This document shows, one piece after another, positions 1 through 7,709 of a DNA stretch of 33,046 nt. The stretch comes from Planctomycetota bacterium (GTDB lineage Bacteria; Planctomycetota; UBA11346). The notes below the pieces were generated by a model that saw only the letters and a program-made list of their open reading frames with translations, ran no database searches and was not told the origin of the DNA. The position numbers and the translations under genes were made by a program. Where the stretch lies: contig JALHRW010000034.1 in NCBI GenBank assembly GCA_022841245.1, positions 1 through 33,046 on the forward strand. The letters are read 5' to 3'. Positions within the stretch are counted from its first letter, which is position 1. The number at the start of each line of letters is the position of its first letter.

Positions 1-593
1 CGCGCGCCGCGGTCGTCGCTCAGCGACCACGGGGCCCGCGGCCCGGTCGGCGTGAGGGCGACCAGGCAGGTGCGCGCCAGGGCGAGCGGGTTCCACGCTC
101 CGAGCCCTTCGCCGCCACGGCCGGTCAGCGCCGCCACCGGCGGACGGCTGGCATCGTCAGCCCAGCGTCCGGCGGCCAGCAGGCCCTCCCACGCAGCGCC
201 TTCGCCGGCGCCGACGGCAGCGCTGGCGTCCTCCAGGCGGGCGAGTTCGTAGAGCGACATCAGCGGGCCGGCATCCCAGCCGGCGAAGCCGGCCAGCGCC
301 GGCAGGGCGCCGCAATGCAGCACGGCGTCCTCCTCCGCCGTGCCGTCGCCAGGGGCGCGCACCAGCAGACGGGCTCCGCCGGCGCCTTCCCAGCGCAGGC
401 AGGGGCGTGGCAGGCCAGGCATCTCCAGGCCGGAGACCCCGCCGAGGCGCAGCAGGTCGGGCAGCACGTGATTGCCATGCGGCAGCGAGCTGGCAGCCAG
501 TCGCGTCCCGCCGTGGCGCTCCAGCCAGCGCAGCAGCAGCATCGCTGGCGGCAGCGAGCCGTCGGGCATCAGCGGCAGGTTCGGCAGGTCCAC
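1..593 (-). CDS. Partial GH38-like (alpha-mannosidase-type) glycosidase, C-terminal part beyond the window
   Basis: This minus-strand frame is open from the left edge to about 593 and ends almost every codon in G or C, which marks it as coding. Near its start it reads LPDLLRLGG, then a CLRWEGAGGARLLV stretch. These resemble the part of GH38 alpha-mannosidases where the 'WWEGPDGSRVL' segment lies. Later comes AWNPLALART, which resembles the 'FNPLSWxRT' start of the GH38 beta-sandwich. GH38 enzymes hydrolyse alpha-mannosides using zinc. The usual N-terminal HxD metal motif is not seen: the frame begins only about 40 residues before the WEG segment. I chose the GTG at 593; an in-frame ATG at 674 would add 27 residues that do not look coding. 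The gene is either a short or degenerate paralogue or something else with a similar fold. Its other end is outside the window. Divergent from the methyltransferase at 688. Confidence 0.5.
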   Translation of the reverse strand, partial: MDLPNLPLMPDGSLPPAMLLLRWLERHGGTRLAASSLPHGNHVLPDLLRLGGVSGLEMPGLPRPCLRWEGAGGARLLVRAPGDGTAEEDAVLHCGALPALAGFAGWDAGPLMSLYELARLEDASAAVGAGEGAAWEGLLAAGRWADDASRPPVAALTGRGGEGLGAWNPLALARTCLVALTPTGPRAPWSLSDDRGA

Positions 594-687
594 GCCGGCA
601 TGCTCGGGATGGTGGTGACACCGGCAAGACCGGCCCCTGCCCGGACCCTTGCGTCCGGGGTCTCGCGCTGGCATTCTGCATGCTCGC

Positions 688-1269
688 ATGCCCGTCCGTC
701 AGGCGATCCATTTCCTCGGCCAGGCAGCCACCCATTTCCGCCAGACCGGCGCGATCGCGCCCAGCAGCCGCCGCCTCGCTCGTGAGCTGGCCCTGGCGGT
801 CGGCGACGTGCCACCTGGCGGCGTGGTCATCGAACTCGGCCCCGGCAGCGGCAGCGTGACCGAGGCACTGCGCATCTGCCATCCCGCCGCCGCAGTCATC
901 GCGGTGGAGAACAATCCGGCCTTTGCCCGGCGCTTGACCGATCGTCTGCCAGCGGTGCATGTGGTTCACGGCTGCGCCTCGGCCCTGCCCGAGCACCTGC
1001 GCCGTTTCGGCCACGACCGCGCTCAGGTCGTAGCGGTGGTCAGCGGTCTGCCGTTGCTGTCGCTGCCGCCGGATCTGGTCGCGCGCATCTTCGACTCGGT
1101 GCGCGACGTGCTGCTGCCCGGTCGCCGCTTCGTCCAGTTCACCTACAGCGCGCGCGCCTTCCGCCGCCTGATCCCGACCGGATTCCACGCCGAGCCGCGC
1201 CGCCGGGTGTGGTTCAACGTCCCGCCGGCGGTGGTCCTGCCGTTCACGAGGATGGGCGACGCCGCCTGA
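688..1269 (+). CDS. Class I SAM-dependent methyltransferase, PmtA/phospholipid N-methyltransferase-like
   Basis: A 193-residue protein with the layout of the phospholipid N-methyltransferase family (COG3963), which is related to KsgA rRNA dimethylases. The N-terminus reads FLGQAATHFRQTGAIAPSSR, matching the 'FLxxxxxxPxxxGAVAPSSR' opening of that family. Motif I is VIELGPGSGSVTEAL (roughly residues 47-61), followed by AVENNPAFARRL, where the acidic residue should bind the SAM ribose. The family can methylate phosphatidylethanolamine toward phosphatidylcholine, but other substrates are known, so the lipid target is inference. The start is ATG 688; upstream TTG extensions are unlikely, and no clear Shine-Dalgarno is visible. 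The stop overlaps the ATG of the next gene (TGATG), suggesting coupled translation. Confidence 0.75.
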   Translation: MPVRQAIHFLGQAATHFRQTGAIAPSSRRLARELALAVGDVPPGGVVIELGPGSGSVTEALRICHPAAAVIAVENNPAFARRLTDRLPAVHVVHGCASALPEHLRRFGHDRAQVVAVVSGLPLLSLPPDLVARIFDSVRDVLLPGRRFVQFTYSARAFRRLIPTGFHAEPRRRVWFNVPPAVVLPFTRMGDAA

Positions 1270-1649
1270 TGCGCCGCTTGGCCGTCGTCCTGGTGTGGAT
1301 GGCGGCGCTGGCTGCCATCGTGGTCGCGGTGGGCATGCGCTTCCGTGCCCACCGCCTGGCCGATCCAGCCCAGAGCATGGCTGTCTACATCCGCGAGGTG
1401 CCGCCGGAATTCTCGCGCATCGCCACGGTGGTCAGCCGGGACAAGGGATCGCTGCAGGTCGAGATCCGTGCCACGCCGAACTGGGTGCGGACCTTCGCCG
1501 TGCGCAACGGCTTCGCGTCGATCGAGGGCGCCCTCATGGGGATAGCCGCCGAACGCTGGACGCTGCTCAACTCCAAGAAGCCCGGCGCAGTGCTGCATCT
1601 GCTCGCACCGCTCGATGGTGGGCCGGCGTTGTTGACCGTGGTGGAGTAG
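1269..1649 (+). CDS. Small membrane-anchored protein of unknown family
   Basis: A 126-residue protein whose ATG overlaps the stop of the methyltransferase by one base, so the two are almost certainly translated together. Residues 4-22 (LAVVLVWMAALAAIVVAVG) form one hydrophobic segment that could be an uncleaved membrane anchor. The remaining ~100 residues are soluble, with a mixed alpha/beta look and no cysteine. I do not recognise the family. Coupling to a putative membrane-lipid methyltransferase suggests a membrane-associated partner, but that is inference only. It converges with the minus-strand gene ending at 1689, with 39 bases between. Confidence 0.65.
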   Translation: MRRLAVVLVWMAALAAIVVAVGMRFRAHRLADPAQSMAVYIREVPPEFSRIATVVSRDKGSLQVEIRATPNWVRTFAVRNGFASIEGALMGIAAERWTLLNSKKPGAVLHLLAPLDGGPALLTVVE

Positions 1650-1688
1650 GGGAGCCGGACAAGGATTACCCGCAGGTCGAATCTGGGA

Positions 1689-3923
1689 TTACCGCTTCTG
1701 CCCCATCCAGGCGAGCAGCGCACCGCCGATGCACAGCACCGGCACGATCACCGCGAGCAGCGCCACCAGCAGTTCCAGGCCGCGGTCCGAGAGCGTCACC
1801 TGGAACGCGCGGAGTTCGGCCTCGGGTACTTCAGGCGGAGCGTCGCGATGCGCCAGCCAACGGCAGGCACCAGCAAGGAACTGACCATTGGCGAAGGACG
1901 CCTGGCCGACCACGGCGTCTGCGGCGGCCTGCCGGCTGCCCCACACCACCAGCCGGCCTCCGCGTGCCGCCGAGGCCGCATCGGCCGCCGGCTGCCAGGT
2001 CAGCGCCCAGGCCAGCGAGCGCGGCTGGGCCTGCTCGAGCCCGCCGGGGACGGAGAGCGGCTCGCCACGGCTGCGCTCCCACACATCTCCGGGGAGGGTC
2101 GTCAGCAGCAGCGACGGTTGGTAGGGCGGTTCGCCGGTCGCGGCGAGCATCTGCGGCGGCACGGCTTCGCATCCGCCGGTGAACGGCGACAGCAGCTGCA
2201 GCCCGCCGGCGACCAGCGGGGCGGTCAGCGGATGCTGCGGATTGAGGTGCTCGGCCCCGCGCAGCAGCAGATTGTGATGCGGCAGGTCTCGTTCGCCCCC
2301 GGTGACATGGCGGGTCAGGCTGACCAGGTGCCGCGGTGGCAGCACCGGGCTGGCCGGATCGAGCAGCGACTCGGGTTTGCCATCCTCGGCCAGCGCGCGC
2401 GGCACCCCGCCGGCAACCAGCACACCGTGCCGGCGCAACCACAGGGCCAGGTCGCGTGGTCCGCGGTCGTCGGCAAGGACCAGGATGCCGCCGCCATCGC
2501 GCAGGTGGGCGTCAAGCCGGCCGAGCGCTGCGCCGCCCAGCGGAGCCGTCGCACCGAGCACGGCGATGACATCTCCGGGTGGAGGTGCCGCTGCCGCCGC
2601 GTCGAGCGGGGCCGAGCGCAGGCCGCTGGCGGCCAGGGCGCCAAGCAGCTGGCTGCAGCCGTCGTCGCCCTGCGCCTCTGGCCGCAGCTCGCCATGGCCC
2701 TGCAGCAGGCGCACGGTCGGCGGAGCGGGGTCGGAGAGGGTGATCAGGGCACCGGCGACGTCGCGTTGCAGGGTGATGCGACTGGCGCGGTTGAGCGGGA
2801 TGCGGTTGGCGTGCTCGCCGCGCACCACCCACAGCGAAGGCGGCGACGGATCGCCATGCCGGGCGGCGAAGTCGGCCAGGGCGGGACGATGGCGCACCGG
2901 GTCGAGACGCTTCCAGCTCCCGCGCTTGGCCGCCGCCGCCATACCGCGGCCGGCATCGCCGATCGCTCCGAGGGCTCCCTCGAGGCCATCATCCCACACC
3001 CCGACCAGGTCGAGCGGGCCATCGACCGCGGCGAGTTGCTTCACCAGCGGTGGCGAGAGCGAGAAGCGGCGGTCGGCGGAGAGGTCGGCTGCGAGTCCGC
3101 TGCGGTTGGCTGCCGCGGCGGCGACGACCAACAGGATGGCGATGACGGTCGAAGCTCCGCCGATGATGCCGGCTCGACGCCACCACGGCAGGCTGCCGCT
3201 CTGGCGTTGGGCGACGATCGCGCCGTGCGCGAGCAGCAGGAAGATGCCGCAAGCGGCAGCGAACCAGGCAACGTCGGCCAGGGCGACGCGTCCGGAGAGG
3301 AACGGCCCGATGCGGCTGCCCAGGCCGACCGCGCTGGCGACGGCCCCGAGCGGTCCGTCGGCTCCGCCGACTCCGGCCAGCCACAGCACCGCGATGACGC
3401 CGAAGGTTACGACGTAGGCGGCGACCGGCCCCTCGACCATCAGGCCGATCCAGGTGCCGAGGGCGGCAAGGAAGGCGGCGAGCAGCACCAGTCCCGCGTA
3501 GCAGGCCAGGGCGTGCGGGGTCGAGACTTCGCTGACCACAGCCAGCGTGGCGGGCAGACCCAGGGTGGCGATCAGCAGCACCAGCATCAGCCCGAAAGCG
3601 GCCAGGAACTTGCCGAGGACCAGGTCGCGCTCGCGCAGCGGCACCGTCATCAGCAGTTGCCAGGTGCCTTGAGCGCGCTCGGCCGCCCAGGCGTTCATGG
3701 TCAGGGCCGGCGCGAACAGCGCGAGGACCAGGCCGCCCCACCACAGCGCGTCGACATAGAGCGGCGTGGCGGCCGCGCCGGACCGCCCATGCACCTCGAG
3801 CAGCGTCAGGGCGAAGGCGCCATGCACCACGCCGAGCCAGGCAGCAAGGATCAGCCACAGCAGCGGAGCCGAGGCGGCGCTGCGGATGTCGCGGCGGGCA
3901 AGGTGGTACCAGCCGGAGCTCAT
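1689..3923 (-). CDS. GldF-GldG fusion: ABC-2 permease joined to IFT52-like auxiliary domain
   Basis: A 744-residue membrane protein. Residues 1-260 hold several hydrophobic segments of an ABC-2 type permease, including the AERAQGTWQLLMTVPLRERD stretch typical of GldF/NosY-like permeases. Residues 270-700 form an extracytoplasmic GldG-like region: it follows a membrane segment with NRSGLAADLSADRRFSLSPP, close to the 'DLTEDKRYTLS' signature, and includes RLLQGHGEL and a GGGILVLADD stretch. A final membrane helix lies near residues 715-738. GldF and GldG are usually two proteins that work with the ATPase GldA; in Bacteroidota they serve gliding and type IX secretion, while in other phyla the role is unknown. 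No ATPase gene is in the window. I chose ATG 3923, which overlaps the riboflavin synthase stop (ATGA), over an upstream start at 3953. Confidence 0.8.
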   Translation of the reverse strand: MSSGWYHLARRDIRSAASAPLLWLILAAWLGVVHGAFALTLLEVHGRSGAAATPLYVDALWWGGLVLALFAPALTMNAWAAERAQGTWQLLMTVPLRERDLVLGKFLAAFGLMLVLLIATLGLPATLAVVSEVSTPHALACYAGLVLLAAFLAALGTWIGLMVEGPVAAYVVTFGVIAVLWLAGVGGADGPLGAVASAVGLGSRIGPFLSGRVALADVAWFAAACGIFLLLAHGAIVAQRQSGSLPWWRRAGIIGGASTVIAILLVVAAAAANRSGLAADLSADRRFSLSPPLVKQLAAVDGPLDLVGVWDDGLEGALGAIGDAGRGMAAAAKRGSWKRLDPVRHRPALADFAARHGDPSPPSLWVVRGEHANRIPLNRASRITLQRDVAGALITLSDPAPPTVRLLQGHGELRPEAQGDDGCSQLLGALAASGLRSAPLDAAAAAPPPGDVIAVLGATAPLGGAALGRLDAHLRDGGGILVLADDRGPRDLALWLRRHGVLVAGGVPRALAEDGKPESLLDPASPVLPPRHLVSLTRHVTGGERDLPHHNLLLRGAEHLNPQHPLTAPLVAGGLQLLSPFTGGCEAVPPQMLAATGEPPYQPSLLLTTLPGDVWERSRGEPLSVPGGLEQAQPRSLAWALTWQPAADAASAARGGRLVVWGSRQAAADAVVGQASFANGQFLAGACRWLAHRDAPPEVPEAELRAFQVTLSDRGLELLVALLAVIVPVLCIGGALLAWMGQKR

Positions 3924-4513
3924 CGCGGCGTCCCCATCATCGCCTCGACCCACCGTCCGATCGGATCGGTCTCCAGATTCACCGGATCGCCCGGCCGCAG
4001 GTCGGCGAGGGTGGTGCGGGAGAGGGTGTGCGGAATGACCGCGATCGAACAGCGCGCGCCGCGGCAGTCCCAGGTGGTCAGGCTGACCCCATCGATCGCC
4101 AACGAGCCCTTCTCGACCACGCGCACCGCACCGCCGTCGGGCAGGACGATGGTCAGGCGCTCGCCGTCGCCCTCACGGCGGCGCTCGACCACTCGGCCGA
4201 CGCCATCGACGTGGCCCCCGACGAGATGCCCGCCGAGCCGATCGCCGACCCGCAGGGCGCGTTCGAGGTTGAGCCGCTGTCCGGCGCGCCAGCCAGCGAT
4301 GGTGGTCTTGCGCCGGGTTTCAGGCGAGCAGTCGAAGGCGGCCAGGTCGCCATCAAGGCGATCGACGGTCAGGCAGGCGCCGGAGACGCAGATCGAGTCC
4401 CCCAGGCGCGTGCCTTCGGCCAGCGGGCCGAGGGCCACGCCGAGGCGCGAGCCGCCATGGCCGTGGTCGACGGTGACGAGAGATCCGACGTGCTCGATGA
4501 TGCCGGTGAACAC
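3920..4513 (-). CDS. ribE: Riboflavin synthase, alpha subunit
   Basis: The cytoplasmic enzyme that dismutates two 6,7-dimethyl-8-ribityllumazine molecules to riboflavin, the last step of riboflavin synthesis. The 197-residue length is close to the usual ~200. It starts MFTGIIEHVG, the canonical N-terminus, using GTG at 4513. Both lumazine-binding barrels are visible: the first carries GDSICVSGACLTV, the second GGHLVGGHVDGVG and GSLAIDGVSLTT. It lies 41 bases below the propeller lipoprotein gene and overlaps the GldF-GldG fusion by four bases, so it appears to be part of that minus-strand run rather than a rib operon; no ribD, ribBA or ribH is present. No FMN riboswitch was noticed upstream. 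Confidence 0.95.
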   Translation of the reverse strand: MFTGIIEHVGSLVTVDHGHGGSRLGVALGPLAEGTRLGDSICVSGACLTVDRLDGDLAAFDCSPETRRKTTIAGWRAGQRLNLERALRVGDRLGGHLVGGHVDGVGRVVERRREGDGERLTIVLPDGGAVRVVEKGSLAIDGVSLTTWDCRGARCSIAVIPHTLSRTTLADLRPGDPVNLETDPIGRWVEAMMGTPR

Positions 4514-4554
4514 GGGTGCAACGATGCCGCCGTGATCCGGCTCGGCAACCGCGT

Positions 4555-6000
4555 CTACTTGGCCGGCTCCGCTGGCTCGGCAGGCTTGGCTTCCTCGGCC
4601 TTGGGCTTGGCGTCGGCGGGCTTGGACTTGCTCGTCGCCAGGTCGGCGAGGTTGCGCGAGGTCAAGCCAGCCGCCTCTTGGGCGGGGGTCGGGACGAAGC
4701 CGTACATGCGGAAGGCGAGGACGTTGCCATCGCCATCGACGGCGATCAGGCCGCGCAGCTGGTCCGTGCGATCGTGGTAGGGCACGATGTGTTCGACCTT
4801 GCTCGTGCCCTTGGGCCAGCCGGCCGAGACGTCCCAGGTCCACTGCACCTGGCCGGTGCCGCGATGCACTGCCCACACCAGATCCTGGCGGGCGTCGCCG
4901 AGCAGGAGGTGCAGCGGGGTGCTGCCGACCAGGCGGGTGGCGCCTGGGACACGCCATTCGTGGCCGAGGCGTACCACCTCGAGGGCGTACTTGGTGGCGT
5001 CGCTGTGGGCGATGTTGTCCGGCTGCGCCTTCAGCGCGACCAGACCGCCGATGTTGTGGTCGGTGCTGTCAACCCAGACGTAGAGGCGATCAGGCTCACC
5101 TGCATACCAGAAGGGACGGCGGCGTACCGGGCCCTGCAGGTTGTACTGGCCGAGCCGCTCGCCGGTCAGGCGGTTGATCGCGTGCAGAGCATTGCCGTCG
5201 TTGCCGGCGTACAGCGTGCGGCCACGGGTGGTGGCGCCGCCGTCGATGGCGCCGCCGGTCTCGACTTCCCAGACCACCGTGCGGTCGAGCTTATAGCAGT
5301 GCAGGCGGCCGGAGGCGTCGCCGACGTAGGTCAATTCCTCGCTTTCGGCGCCCTGCGCGAGGATCGCCCCGGGTGTGTTCATCTGCCAGACGACGTAGGG
5401 GAACTTGCGCTGCCGTTCGCTGGTCGGCTGATGGATGCCGACGACCTGGAGCTTGTTGTTCCAGTCGCCGATGAACACGCGCAGGTTGCCTTCGGTGGCA
5501 CCGGCGGCCATCGGCCCGGTGCTGGGGGCGAAGGGCAGGACGAGGTGCCAGATGCGCTGGCCGGAACCGATATCGAGGCAGAACAGGGTGTCGTCGACGA
5601 TGACGTAGAGGCGATCGTCGATGATCACCTCTTTCTCGCGCTCGCCCGGCTGGATCTGGCGGTGGACGAAGGCCTCGCCGAGGATCGGGTGGCGGAACTG
5701 CTCGGAGACCCAGCGGGTCTGGCCGCTCTTGGCGTCGACGCAGTGGATCTCGTGCGTCTCGGCGATCTGGAAGAACACCAGGTCGGGGATCTGCTCGCCA
5801 ATCCAGCTGCGCTCGACCTTGCCGGGCAGCTGGAGCTCCCAGGCCGCCTCGAAGGGGACGTTGCCGGTGGTGCGCGGGATCATCGCGGCAACCTCCGGCA
5901 CCGGGGCAGCGGCGCGGTTGGAGGCACTGCCACAGCCGGTTGGCACCAGGCAGGTGGCGGCGACGGCGGCGGCGAGCAGGGAACGGCTCAGAAGGGTCAC
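4555..6000 (-). CDS. PQQ-type beta-propeller lipoprotein
   Basis: A 481-residue protein with a signal peptide ending VPTGC at Cys23, probably lipid-anchored, although the lipobox is not ideal at -3. Blades repeat the pattern of a short strand, a 'D/N-x-x-T/S-G' turn and a tryptophan strand: CVDAKSGQTRWV, CLDIGSGQRIWHL, AINRLTGERLG, AVHRGTGQVQWTW. This resembles BamB and quinoprotein-type propellers, which scaffold other proteins or bind PQQ; no PQQ ligands can be assigned, so a scaffold role is more likely. The tail from about residue 445 is rich in Lys, Ala, Pro and Glu (KPKAEEAKPAEPAEPAK) and is probably flexible. The GTG start overlaps the preceding stop by four bases, so expression should be tied to the two unknown genes upstream. 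Confidence 0.8.
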   Translation of the reverse strand: MTLLSRSLLAAAVAATCLVPTGCGSASNRAAAPVPEVAAMIPRTTGNVPFEAAWELQLPGKVERSWIGEQIPDLVFFQIAETHEIHCVDAKSGQTRWVSEQFRHPILGEAFVHRQIQPGEREKEVIIDDRLYVIVDDTLFCLDIGSGQRIWHLVLPFAPSTGPMAAGATEGNLRVFIGDWNNKLQVVGIHQPTSERQRKFPYVVWQMNTPGAILAQGAESEELTYVGDASGRLHCYKLDRTVVWEVETGGAIDGGATTRGRTLYAGNDGNALHAINRLTGERLGQYNLQGPVRRRPFWYAGEPDRLYVWVDSTDHNIGGLVALKAQPDNIAHSDATKYALEVVRLGHEWRVPGATRLVGSTPLHLLLGDARQDLVWAVHRGTGQVQWTWDVSAGWPKGTSKVEHIVPYHDRTDQLRGLIAVDGDGNVLAFRMYGFVPTPAQEAAGLTSRNLADLATSKSKPADAKPKAEEAKPAEPAEPAK

Positions 6001-6290
6001 AGGCGGGTCTCCGCGGTCTGCAGACGATGGGAGGCGATCGGCTCGCCACGGGCGGCTTCGTAGGTCTTGAGGCGGTTCAGCCAGGCCAGTTCGTCCAGGC
6101 CCGGCACGTCGATACGGTAGAGATACGGTTTGCCGGCGCGGCGGCGGCGCAGGTCCTCGGCGCAGTCGTCCCAGCTTCCGGCGTAGAGCGTGGCGACGAT
6201 CAGCGCAAGCCGACGCACGCCCTCAGGGGCGCCGGACAGCGCCGCCTCGGGTGGCAGGGCCGGGTCGAGCTGGACGTCGCGGTCGCTCAC
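5997..6290 (-). CDS. Small conserved-looking protein of unknown function
   Basis: A 97-residue soluble protein with no signal peptide or membrane segment. It is supported by GTGA overlaps at both ends: its GTG at 6290 overlaps the stop of the gene upstream, and its TGA overlaps the GTG of the propeller lipoprotein gene. Codon third positions are strongly G/C. Readable features are a mid-protein helix-like stretch, RRLALIVATLYAGSWDDC, and a basic RRRRAGKPYLYRIDVPG segment. I do not recognise the family. Placement between a secreted protein and a lipoprotein suggests a shared, unknown envelope task. Confidence 0.7.
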   Translation of the reverse strand: MSDRDVQLDPALPPEAALSGAPEGVRRLALIVATLYAGSWDDCAEDLRRRRAGKPYLYRIDVPGLDELAWLNRLKTYEAARGEPIASHRLQTAETRL

Positions 6291-7447
6291 TGCAGACCGG
6301 CCTTGATGTCGGGCAGCTTGTCGTTGGCCGCGCGCAGCTCGTCGTAGTAGGGCCAGAACTGGTCCTTCACCGTGGCGTTGAGCGCACCCTTCTCGTCGGC
6401 GATGTTGCTGAGGAAGAAGCGTGCGTAGGCGCCGGTACGCTTGATATCGGTGCGCTGGAACGACTCGACCCACTGGTAGCCGTGGCGGGTGAGGTCGAAG
6501 CGGTCGAGATCGCGGAAGAACTCGTCGCCCGGCCGGTCGAAGGTCAGCACCATGGTGCGGCGCAGGACGCGGGTCTGGAAGTAGTTCTCCGGCTTGCCCG
6601 CCTCGATCGCCGGGTGGCGGAAGCGCATCTTGTTGCACAGGCCGTTGATCTGGATGGTGAAGCGATCGCCGTAGTCGGACAGGCGCGGGAACAGCAGCAC
6701 GCCGTGCGCCTCGCCGACCAGCCAGCCGTCGGTGTCGTGCGCCGGGTTGGTGATGTCCTTGGCCTCGATGCGGGTGACGCCATCGAAGGGGGGGAGGGCG
6801 AACGAGCGGAGGGTCTCGGAGGAGAGCAGCTTGCGCCCCTCCTGCTCCTCGACCTTCTCGAGGATGCGCTGGATGACCCGGGCGCTGGTCGGCTCGCCGA
6901 GGTCGGGGAAGGCGTACTGCTCCTGCGGGCCGCTGCCCGGGGGATCGTCGAGCAGGCGGATACGCGTGCCGTCCTCATCGGAGGCCAGCGCGGTCAGCGA
7001 CACGGTGCGGGTGCGCAGCTTGCTTTCGGTGCGCTCCAGAACGACGCCGTCCTGGCCTTCGACGCCGTCGATCTTCAGCTTGATCCCGCCCTCGGTGTCG
7101 ACCTTGGCCATCTCGTACTGCTGGGCGATCGCCTGCAGCACCTCGTTGTAACCCTTGGCGCGGGCTGCGAACTGGGCCTGGTCGATGGTCGCCACGTTAC
7201 GGATGCTGAAGGTCAGGTAGTTGTAGATGTGGTCCTGCCCACGCCGGTCGCGCATCACCACGCGATTGAGCTTGCCGGGGATGAACTGCAGTTCGAACAG
7301 GTCGAGCTGGCGCTTGGAGATCATCTCCTCGAGCTGCGCCTTCTCGGCGAGGAACTCCGGGGTCGGCTGCCCGGAATCGGCTGCGACCAGGGGCGAGCCA
7401 AGGCAGGTAAGACAGGCGAGGCTGAGGCAGAGGCGGCGCAGCGGCAT
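6287..7447 (-). CDS. Secreted protein of unknown family, first gene of a minus-strand run
   Basis: A 386-residue protein with a clear signal peptide (MPLRRLCLSLACLTCLG..., predicted cleavage after SPLVAA near residue 23), so it probably acts in the periplasm. The mature part is hydrophilic with mixed alpha/beta character. It opens with a helical segment (residues 30-50, including EEMISKRQLDLFELQ) and a MRDRRGQDHIYNYLTFSIRN stretch. A later part has QINGLCNKMRFRHPAIEAG and a C-terminal FFLSNIADEKG region. I recognise no enzymatic motif. ATG 7447 is preceded by GGAG five bases upstream. The stop overlaps the GTG of the 97-residue gene. It is the likely promoter-proximal gene for the run to 1689. 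Confidence 0.8.
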   Translation of the reverse strand: MPLRRLCLSLACLTCLGSPLVAADSGQPTPEFLAEKAQLEEMISKRQLDLFELQFIPGKLNRVVMRDRRGQDHIYNYLTFSIRNVATIDQAQFAARAKGYNEVLQAIAQQYEMAKVDTEGGIKLKIDGVEGQDGVVLERTESKLRTRTVSLTALASDEDGTRIRLLDDPPGSGPQEQYAFPDLGEPTSARVIQRILEKVEEQEGRKLLSSETLRSFALPPFDGVTRIEAKDITNPAHDTDGWLVGEAHGVLLFPRLSDYGDRFTIQINGLCNKMRFRHPAIEAGKPENYFQTRVLRRTMVLTFDRPGDEFFRDLDRFDLTRHGYQWVESFQRTDIKRTGAYARFFLSNIADEKGALNATVKDQFWPYYDELRAANDKLPDIKAGLQ

Positions 7448-7471
7448 GACGTCTCCGGGCGGGGAGTTGGT

Positions 7472-7500
7472 ACGCTAGGTCGGGCCAGATGGACCCGCAA
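7472..7500 (-). promoter_or_regulatory. Candidate promoter for the 7447-1689 gene run
   Basis: On the minus strand TTGCGG (7500-7495) and TAGCGT (7477-7472) are separated by 17 bases and lie about 25 bases before ATG 7447. The match to the sigma-70 consensus is moderate, so this is a weak prediction. Confidence 0.3.
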
Positions 7501-7662
7501 GGTGGTCACCCGTCGGGGGTTCGCGATGTATCAGACGCTGCGGTGCGGGGCGAAGCGCTCCGGCAGCTCGGCATTTCGCACGACTTGAATCGACAAACCC
7601 GAAGGGATCCAAACAGCCGCGCGGAGTGCCCGGAAAGGTTGCCTAATTGTTAAGGGACGATG

Positions 7663-7691
7663 TTGACTTTGATTAAGGATGGGAGTAGTTT
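7663..7691 (+). promoter_or_regulatory. Candidate promoter for the first porin
   Basis: TTGACT (7663-7668) and TAGTTT (7686-7691) are spaced by 17 bases and lie 18 bases before the porin start. The surrounding 7640-7695 stretch is clearly more A/T-rich than the rest of the region. A strong Shine-Dalgarno, AGGAGG (7699-7704 area), precedes ATG 7710. Confidence 0.45.
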
Positions 7692-7709
7692 CAAAGGCTA
7701 GGAGGCTAC

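Noticed and set aside
157-1188. Minus-strand frame of 343 codons across the first genes
   Set aside because: It runs antisense to the methyltransferase and out of frame with the GH38-like gene; the product is Arg/Ala/Gly-rich with no domain, as expected for a high-GC shadow frame.
1848-4535. Plus-strand frame of 895 codons opposite the GldF-GldG fusion and ribE
   Set aside because: Antisense to two well-recognised genes; composition is typical of a mirror frame in GC-rich DNA.
7448-7709. Small RNA or riboswitch between the first minus-strand run and the porin
   Set aside because: I could not find a convincing multi-stem structure or known aptamer pattern; a pair of divergent promoters explains the region.
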